Origin: Chelydra serpentina
Lineage: Eukaryota > Chordata > Testudines > Chelydridae
Length of the DNA stretch: 64,000 bases
Reading direction: 5' to 3'
Assembly (NCBI GenBank): GCA_037349315.1
Contig: JBAIAC010000165.1
Coordinates: 62,001 to 126,000, forward strand
Within the stretch, counting starts at the first letter, position 1. Every line of letters begins with the position of its first letter. The translations under genes and the position numbers were made by a program. A model generated the notes under the pieces. It was not told where the DNA came from. It searched no databases and saw only the letters and a list, made by a program, of their open reading frames with translations. This document shows positions 56,831-64,000 of the stretch, piece after piece.

Positions 56831-58134
56831 GCCCCAAACCTCGGGCCACCCCAGCTCGCCTGACCGCTCTCCAGGCTGCAGCAATTCTAGGATGGAGGGG
56901 CCCAGAGTGGAGTGCAGGGTCTGGGCATGGCCAGAGCCCTGGGATCGAGGGGTCTGCAACTGGGCTCAGTACCCCAGGAGCACGGCCTGTCCTTATGTCA
57001 CTAATCTCCTCAGGGAGCAAGTCCAGCATTTCCCCAGCGGGGTCTCCCCCCTGCCCTTTCCCACCACGTGCTACGTGCATGGGGCCGCTGTGCCGGCGGT
57101 GCTGGGGGTGGTCAGGGAGCCCGTGCTGGCATGTCCAGGCACAGGGGAGGGAAACGGTTCTTGGGCGGATTGGCTGCAGACACAGTCTGGTTTGGCGCTG
57201 GGACTTAGGCAGCTAAGGACCAGTCTCCAGGAGGCAGCCCTTCCCCCGCTAGCCTTGACCACACAGTGCTGCTTCCCCAGAACCCCAGTGGCCCGGCCCA
57301 GAGCTCCTCAGTCCCGAGGCTGCAGCCGGGGGAGCTGCCCCTACGAAAGGGGGCTTCCGTGCCCCAGGACTGGCTGCAGGAGGAGCCGGTGCAGAGCCAG
57401 TGTCCTGGCAGCAGCTTCTGCCAGACAGAGCGTCCCAAGGACACGGCAGCCGCCAACAAACAGCATCAAAGCAGGGGACAAAGGGCAGGCAGCGTGAGCT
57501 GCTTCCAGCAGTGGCTACTGGCTTGGCTGTGTACTCCCCACCCAGGGGTGGGGGAGGCCGCTGCCGGGACAGACTCCGGCCCTCGCTGGCTGTCGGTGCT
57601 GCTCGCTGCCAGGGAACGGGCAGGGGCAGAGGGGCCAAGTGCAGGAGGGAGGGGCTCCGGGGGCACCGGAAGCTGCTCTCACCCCTGGGGGGTAAGTGGG
57701 TGTCCAGGCGGCTAGTCTCCGCACCCATGTCTAGCAGCTGGATGCACCTTCCACACGCCGTGGGCCTGAGCCCGGCTGCCTGGGCAGAGGGCTCTGGCTC
57801 AGCACCCAGCGCAGCAGCAAGAGACACTGGGCTCTCGCCAGCCAGCGGCACAGCACAGGAGAGTGTGGGCCCCCCAGGCCTGGCCTCTGCATTGCTCGTG
57901 CCTTGGCACCCCCCGGGCACAGCAGCTGCCTGCCAGCGCCTCCACAGAGCTGCCTCGGGGCCTAGGTGGAGCGGAGCAAGCGCTTCTCCCAAGCGGGCTG
58001 AGCTCAGGTCAGGGAGCTGGGCAGGGTGAGGAGGAAGCAACCCAGGGAAAAAAGAAACTGTCTCTGCTACTAATATTGAAACTGGCCCTCGAGTTTAAAT
58101 CCTCTCACTGCATGAGGGCTGCAGACCTGGGCAT
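56831..58134. other. unassigned GC-rich sequence
   Basis: No gene, repeat or motif that I can support. Open frames of 60-260 codons on both strands lack recognisable domains. Confidence 0.4.
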
Positions 58135-59245
58135 TGGCAGTGGGTGGGGTGTGTCGGGGGCTGCAGGGCCGGGCTCAGGGCACCCGCGGCGGGAGGGCAG
58201 GTGGGGTGTGTATGGGGCTGGGATCAGGGGGCTGCACGGCTGGGCTCAGGGCACCCGCGGCGGGAGGGCAGGTGGGGTGTGTATGGGGCTGGGATCGCAG
58301 GGGGATGCAGGGCGGGGCTCAGGGCACCCGCGGTGGGAGGGCAGGTGGGGTGTGTATGGGGCTGGGATCAGGGGGCTGCAGGGCCGGGCTCAGGGCACCC
58401 GCGGCGGGAGGGCAGGTGGGGTGTGTATCTGGGGCTGGGATCAGGGGGCTGCAGAGCCGGGATCAGGGCACCCGCGGCGGGAGGGCAGGTGGGGTGTGTA
58501 TGGGGCCGGGATCAGGGGGCTGCAGGGCTGGGCTCAGGGCACCCGCGGCGGGAGGGCAGGTGGGGTGTGTATGGGGCTGGGATCAGGGGGCTGCACGGCC
58601 GGGCTCAGGGCACCCGCGGCGGGAGGGCAGGTGGGGTGTGTATGGGGCTGGGATCAGGGGGCTGCACGGCCGGGCTCAGGGCACCCGCGGCGGGAGGGCA
58701 GGTGGGGTGTGTATGGGGCTGGGATCGCAGGGGGCTGCAGGGCCGGGCTCAGGGCACCCGCGGCGGGAGGGCAGGTGGGGTGTGTATGGGATATGGGGGC
58801 TGCAGGGCCGGCCTCAGGGCACCCGCAGCGGGAGGGCAGGTGGGGTGTGTATGGGGCTGGGATCAGGGGGCTGCAGGGCCGGGCTCAGGGCACCCGCGGC
58901 GGGCGGGCAGGTGGGGTGTGTATGGGGCTGGGATCAGGGGGCTGCAGGGCCGGGCTCAGGGCACCCGCGGCGGGAGGGCAGGTGGGGTGTGTATGGGGCT
59001 GGGATCAGGGGGCTGCAGGGCTGGGCTCAGGGCACCCGCGGCGGGAGGGCAGGTGGGGTGTGTATCTGGGGCTGGGATCAGAGGGCTGCAGGGCCGGGCT
59101 CAGGGCACCCGCGGCGGGAGGGCAGGTGGGGTGTGTATCTGGGGCTGGGATCAGGGGGCTGCAGGGCCGGGCTCAGGGCACCCGCGGCGGGAGGGCAGGT
59201 GGGGTGTGTATGGGGCTGGGATCGCAGGGGGCTGCAGGGCTAGAC
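58135..59245. repeat. 71-bp tandem array, about 15 copies
   Basis: The landmark CAGGGCACCCGCGGCGGGAG recurs every 71-73 bases, followed by GGCAGGTGGGGTGTGTAT. Variants include CGCAGGGG and TATCTGGGG insertions, which change unit length to 73-74, and one unit near 58790 is shortened. Long open frames (up to 619 codons) run through it but only reflect the absence of stops. Confidence 0.93.
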
Positions 59246-60163
59246 GGGGCATGGCAGAGCCGAGCACAGGAAGCTTGCACACACCTGCCCCCACTGAGCC
59301 AGGCTCTAACGGGGACACGTCTGGCCTTCGCTTTCTTGAGCAATAAGAAAGGAATAAAAGCTGAAGGTCGCAGCCTGTCTGGGTCCTGTTGGAGGGTGAA
59401 CCGAAATCGCCCTCTGCCTCCCTTGGCTCTCCCCCAGGTTAGCAGCTCTAAGGGAGCACCTTGCTGGCTTATCTGCTATTCCCCGGTGACCTGCCCAGTG
59501 CCGAGTGGCTACACGTGGCAGCACGGCCGGGGTTGCACTGGAAAGTCCTTGGGGTCGGTGCCTCCCCATCACCATCTGCTGACTGGAGCCCCGTGGAGCG
59601 AAGAACAAAGCCAGTGGCTAATGCTGGCCTCGCTCTGTCCACTGAATACCCTTCAGACTGCCAGGCACCAGGAGAGCGCTGGGCGTGGGGCTGCTGCCCC
59701 TCTTCCGCCCATTGGGAGGTGAGGGGGACTCGGCGGGGGTGCCCTGTGCAGGGAACATGAGCTCAGCGCTCCAAAGGGAGCGTGGTGCTGGTGAGCGACA
59801 AGGCGGGTTGCGAGGGGTCCCAGCAGAGGGGCCAGGGGGTCCTGCTGGGAAGAGCAAGCTGCCCTCTGGCTGGCCTGGCAGGAGGACGGGAGATGAGCCC
59901 AGGGACCCATGAAGATGCAGGAGTGGGAGGCCTCGAGGGCTAGATATCGGTGTGAGAAATTGCCCGTGTTGGAGACTCTTGTTACGGGCTATTTTGCACA
60001 AGGGTTTTGTAATCAACTAGCGCTGCGGAGGGTGTTAGGCAAGAGGGCCTGTGTAGAGTCCCGACAAGAGGGAAATGGAGGCAGCTGCCACCGCTGTGGC
60101 TGGAGGGTGTTTCAGGAGCGCTGCATTTTTGGGGTGCCACAGCTGCCTGCCTGTCCCCACCTT

Positions 60164-60298
60164 CAGGGCCGGCTTTAGCGGAGAACGACGGCGGGGCCCC
60201 GCACCCTCTCGCCGGACTTATCAGAGCAAAAACCCGCCGGAGCAGGGCCCCCTTGGGCGCAGGGCCCGTTCCAGGGAATCAGCTTAAAGCCGGCCCTG
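60164..60298. mobile_element. hAT MITE, complete, with perfect 8-bp target duplication
   Basis: The 135-bp element begins CAGGGCCGGCTTTAGC and ends GCTTAAAGCCGGCCCTG. CCCACCTT flanks it on both sides (60156-60163 and 60299-60306). Its family matches 44778-44991. It has no coding capacity. Confidence 0.9.
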
Positions 60299-60599
60299 CC
60301 CACCTTGTTCTGCGGAGGCATCCGTGTTGGGGAGGGCGGAAAAGAAGGTGAATGAAAGAGCTTGAATGCCCAATATCCCCGGACTGGTGCCCCCTGCGAG
60401 GGAGGAGGAGAGCTTCCTGTGCTGCTAGGCCTGAGGCCTGGGTGCCAGTCCCAGCCCCGCTCGCTCCTCCCTGCTCTGCCTGGCAGCGGCTCTAATTTTA
60501 GCAGCGGCCTTGCTGAGAAAGGGAATTGCTGACTGCTGGGCCGGCTCTGCCTTGGCTTGCAGCTGCCTGAGAATTCCAGGGGCCCCAGCCAGAGCCGGC

Positions 60600-61390
60600 G
60601 CGGGGCTTTGCTGACAGCCCTGGGGCCTGCCCCACAGATCTCACCCCCCCCCCCCCACAGTGCCCCGCCTGCCCCGCACTGGGCTTTGCTGACAGCCCTG
60701 GGGCCTGCCCCACAGATCTGCCCCCGCCCCACAGACCCGCCTGCCCCGCACTGGGCTTTGCTGACAGCCCTGGGGCCTGCCCCACAGATCTCACACCCCC
60801 CACACAGACCCGCCTGCCCCGCACTGGGTTTGCTGACAGCCCTGGGGCCTGCCCCACAGATCTGCCCCCGCCCCACAGACCCACCTGCCCCGCACTGGGC
60901 TTTGCTGACAGCCCTGGGGCCTGCCCCACAGATCTCACCCCTGCCCCACAGACCTGCCTGCCCCGCACTGGGCTTTGCTGACAGCCCTGCAGCCTGCCCC
61001 ACAGATCTGCCCCCGCCCCACAGACCCACCTGCCCCGCACTGGGTTTTGCTGACAGCCCTGGGGCCTGCCCCACAGATCTGCCCCCACCCGACAGACCCG
61101 CCTGCCCCGCACTGGGCTTTGCTGACAGCCCTGCGGCCTGCCCCACAGATCTCACCCCCGCCCCACAGACCCGCCTGCCCCGCACTGGGCTTTGCTGACA
61201 GCCCTGCGGCCTGCCCCACAGATCTGCCCCGCCCCACAGACCCGCCTGCCCCGCACTGGGCTTTGCTGACAGCCCTGCGGCCTGCCTGCCCTGTAGACTG
61301 CCCCCGCTGCCCCTCAGGCCCAGCTGCCAAGTGCTCAGCTTTACTGATGGCCCTCCGGCCTGCCCCACAGACCCGCCAGCCCCGTGGTGG
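60600..61390. repeat. 72-bp tandem array, about 11 copies
   Basis: The block TTTGCTGACAGCCCTGGGGC recurs at 60607, 60685, 60757, 60829, 60901, 60974, 61046, 61118, 61191 and 61262, with a last diverged copy (TTTACTGATGGCCCT) near 61339. Each unit also holds CTGCCCCACAGATCT. A C-run at about 60645 lengthens the first unit to 78. Open frames through it are not genes. Confidence 0.93.
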
Positions 61391-61740
61391 GGCAGGGACT
61401 CAGCCCTGCAGCTCCTGCTGGTGAACACGCCATGGCTGTGCTTGCTGCCTGGCTGGAGGAACAGGCTCCCGGCTTTGCCCTGCCTGAGGGAGGGCTGGCC
61501 AGCGGGAGCGGCTGGGGTGGCCAGCGGCGGTTCACAGCCTTGCGCAGAAGTCCCCAAAGCGCCATCGTGCGCGTTGGTTTTACTCTAGCTGCGGCCTAGC
61601 TCCGGCTCTCGGGCAAGCCGGGCTCTGAGCAAACGTCCCGACTCTCCGCGGAGCCAGACGCGAGGCCGGCGACTTGGAAGAGCCGAGCGCTGCGAGAGGC
61701 TCAGCCCCTGGGGGAGCTAATCCTGCCACACAAACTGCCT

Positions 61741-61755
61741 GGTTACCATGGCAAT
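61741..61755 (+). promoter_or_regulatory. RFX X-box-like palindrome
   Basis: GGTTACCATGGCAAT has two half-sites, GTTACC and GGCAA(T), spaced by AT as in an RFX-family X-box, with one mismatch at the last base. It is a sequence match only. Confidence 0.35.
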
Positions 61756-63470
61756 CTACCCCCCCTTCCCATCGTGGTGGTCACCTAGGTGAGGCCGAGG
61801 CAGGAAACCAGGGCTGCAGGCCGGGGGCAGAGACAGGGCCAGCGCCCTATTCCTGCTGGGCCCAGCCCCACGGGGCAAGCCCTGTGCCCGGCTCCCAGCT
61901 CCCAGGGCTGCCTGCTGCTGCTTCCCTACAAACGCAGGGAACTCGGACGAGCTGGTTCAGCACCACGCTGGGCTTGGGACTTGTGAGAAAAGTCCCCAGC
62001 CGCCACCGTGTCCCTCCCCACGCTGGCCCCGCCGGGTAACGAGCGAGTGCCACGGAGCCAGCGCTCCCCAGCGGAGGAGAGCTACGGCAGATTGTTCCGG
62101 GGGGTCTCCCATGTCTCCCCAGATAAGGACTGGCTCAGGGCACCCCAGGCAGTCTGGGACAGGGTCCATGGGGGAGTGGGGCTGGGTACAGGGCAGTCAC
62201 CACACCCCTGCCATGGTCACATGGTCAGGACACCTCCTTACCCTCTGGGGCAAGGGCTTGTTTCTGTGGAGCTCTGGGTGTGGTGCCCCTGCTGGGCTCC
62301 CGATCACTCTGGGACCTGAGCCCCGCAGAGCCATTGGTGCTGCACTCCCTGCCCTGCGTCACCCGTGCAGACCGTTGTGCAGGGGCGGAGGCCGGAGCAC
62401 CGTGGGCAGAGGCTGGTTGCCAGGGCAGTGACTGCTGGAGGCTCTGGGTGCTGGTCCCTGGGTCCCAGGCTGCTGGAGCTGAGTGTGTGCATTGGAGTCC
62501 ACCTGAGCCTCCCCACTTTGCAGAGACCCGGCTGGGGCCTGGCACCCTCCTGGCACTGTGGGGCGAGGGGGCAGGAGGGGCTTTTCCTGGGACCCAGGAC
62601 TGGAGCACTGCTCATGTGATGCAGCCTGGCCCCCATGCCCCGAGCGCAGGGCTGCTTGGCTGTAGGGATGCTGCAGTGCTGGGTTCAGCCAGCAGCCAGG
62701 TGGCCTGTGTGCCCCCCTGATCCCTGGTGGGCCCCTGCCTGCCCAGAGCCCCCTGGGAGGGGAGGGAGCAGTGGGAGGCAACCTGGTTCCCCCACACCCC
62801 AGGTACCCCCAGCTCCCATTGCCCAGCCCCCTACCCCCGACCCCCTTTGTGACTCTGGGGTGGGGGACCTGCTGCTGCCCCTCCCAGGGCTCTGGGGAAC
62901 AGCACCGTGGAGTGCACAGGCCTGGACTGGCCAGGTCCCCGGCATGGGGCAGTTCCAGCCCATTCCCTCTGGAGCTCTGGCTACTCCTGCCAGAGACCGG
63001 GCCCGACACGTGGTGCTGCCTTTCCAGGCACGCACAGGGGAGCAGCTGCAGCCAGTCCAGGCGCTCGGCCTAGGACCGGTGCAGCCCAGAGCCCGAGGGG
63101 AGCTGTCGTGATGGAGGAGCCCCACTGGCCCGGCCTGGCTTTTCCCATTGCTGGCCCGGCCTGGCTTTCCCCGCCAGTCTGCAGCTTTGATCCAATGCAC
63201 GCCTGGGACTGCAGGGAGGTGATTGCACCTGGACTTCCCGAGTCCTGCAGGCGAAGGGCCAAATGCCCACACCTGAAGTTGGGCGCCTCACTCAGAGACC
63301 TGACGCCCAGAGGGGCTGGGCACACGCCCCTCACAGCATCTCCTTGGGAGCGGCCGGCCCCTCTGGGGATCTGGGTACGGGTCCCTAGGTGCCCGGGGGC
63401 TGCCGGAGTCACGCTGCCAAGCCTGGAAGTGTTGGTCAGGAGCCAGTGCCAAGTTGCTGAGCCCTCTACT

Positions 63471-63490
63471 CCGCACCAGGGGGCGCTGCT
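63471..63490 (+). promoter_or_regulatory. single CTCF-type motif
   Basis: CGCACCAGGGGGCGCTGCTC fits the CTCF core closely. It is isolated, in unassigned sequence about 9 kb upstream of IDH2. Confidence 0.35.
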
Positions 63491-64000
63491 CCCCCACTGC
63501 TCCCAGGCTGGCTGGGGAGCCTGCTCCCCTCCGCTTCACCCCCGGCTGCACCCTCGTGGCTCCTCACTGCCCCCAGCCCTGGCTGCAGGGAGTTCATGCA
63601 CCCCAGAGCTCCTCCGGCAGCCGCCAGAGCCAGGAGATGGAGTCCCAGGGCTCGGCGCAGCTCCAGGGTGAACTGTGCCCCCTTGGACGCCCTGAGAGAC
63701 AAGGGGTCCCCAGGCACCGGCTCCTTGTGGTGGAGTTGGCAACCGCCGGTGCTGGGCTAAGTCTGTGCAGCAGCCGGGGATTGCATAGGCCCGTGGCACA
63801 TGCTGCGTTGCAATGGGACTCACGAACAGCGGTGCACTCTTACGCGTGTGTCTGTGTGTGGGTGTCGGTGAACGGGTGTGCCTGTGAGCAGGTTAGCGAG
63901 CGTGCACGTGCCGATCACTCCATGGCTGGGTGAGCGGAGCTGAAGGCTACAGGTGGTGACCCTGGGGTCAGTGCTGGTGTGAGGAGAACGGTTCACAGGG

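Larger units (their letters stand above)
61391..64000. other. GC-rich region upstream of IDH2, no gene recognised
   Basis: Nothing here resembles a known exon. In human the next gene on this side is SEMA4B, but none of its coding exons is visible in this stretch. A GT-rich tract lies near 63840-63890. Two candidate regulatory motifs are listed separately. Confidence 0.4.

Noticed and set aside
55845..57216. Open frames with 13-residue repeats in several frames on both strands
   Set aside because: A 39-bp stop-free unit automatically gives this. Open reading in almost every frame argues against coding selection in any one.
57863..59722. A 619-codon plus-strand frame and similar ones
   Set aside because: They run through the 71-bp array and shift repeat phase; no domain, no splice context.
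60175..61557. A 460-codon minus-strand frame
   Set aside because: It is the translated 72-bp array.

Overview
The window is vertebrate nuclear DNA, most probably from a cryptodiran turtle. It holds intact orthologues of two neighbouring vertebrate genes, ZNF710 (+ strand) and IDH2 (- strand), in the tail-to-tail order known from human 15q26. The interspersed repeats match turtle families: CR1 LINEs, a tRNA-derived SINE of the tortoise Pol III type with a CR1-like tail, Penelope-like elements with a GIY-YIG endonuclease, and hAT-type non-autonomous elements. All family assignments rest on pattern recognition, not on a database search.

Layout. Bases 1-236 are CpG-rich and end in a good splice donor; they may be a 5' untranslated exon of ZNF710. 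Bases 237-38878 look like one long AT-richer intron or upstream region with no convincing coding exon but many decayed transposons. ZNF710 coding exons lie at 38905-40362, 41487-41678, 42143-42317 and 43519-43691, joining to a 665-residue protein with 11 C2H2 zinc fingers. Its likely 3' end is near 44.63 kb. A short spacer with a hAT MITE follows. IDH2 then runs leftward: 11 coding exons between 54669 (ATG) and 46874 (stop), joining to 451 residues, with an AATAAA signal at 46595-46600. Every splice junction was checked for GT/AG and phase, and the joined length is within one residue of the human protein for both genes.

From about 38 kb rightward the sequence is very GC-rich. Bases 48.9-61.4 kb carry five separate minisatellites: 43 bp in IDH2 intron 6, about 30-42 bp just upstream of the IDH2 start, 39 bp inside a transposon-like element, 71 bp, and 72 bp. 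The intron-6 array is the most interesting signal: five of its units contain a perfect match to the CTCF core consensus. Beyond 61.4 kb no gene was recognised.

How the genes work: IDH2 is the mitochondrial NADP-dependent isocitrate dehydrogenase and ZNF710 is a nuclear zinc-finger regulator. They share no known pathway. Their link here is conserved synteny, with under 2 kb between their convergent 3' ends.
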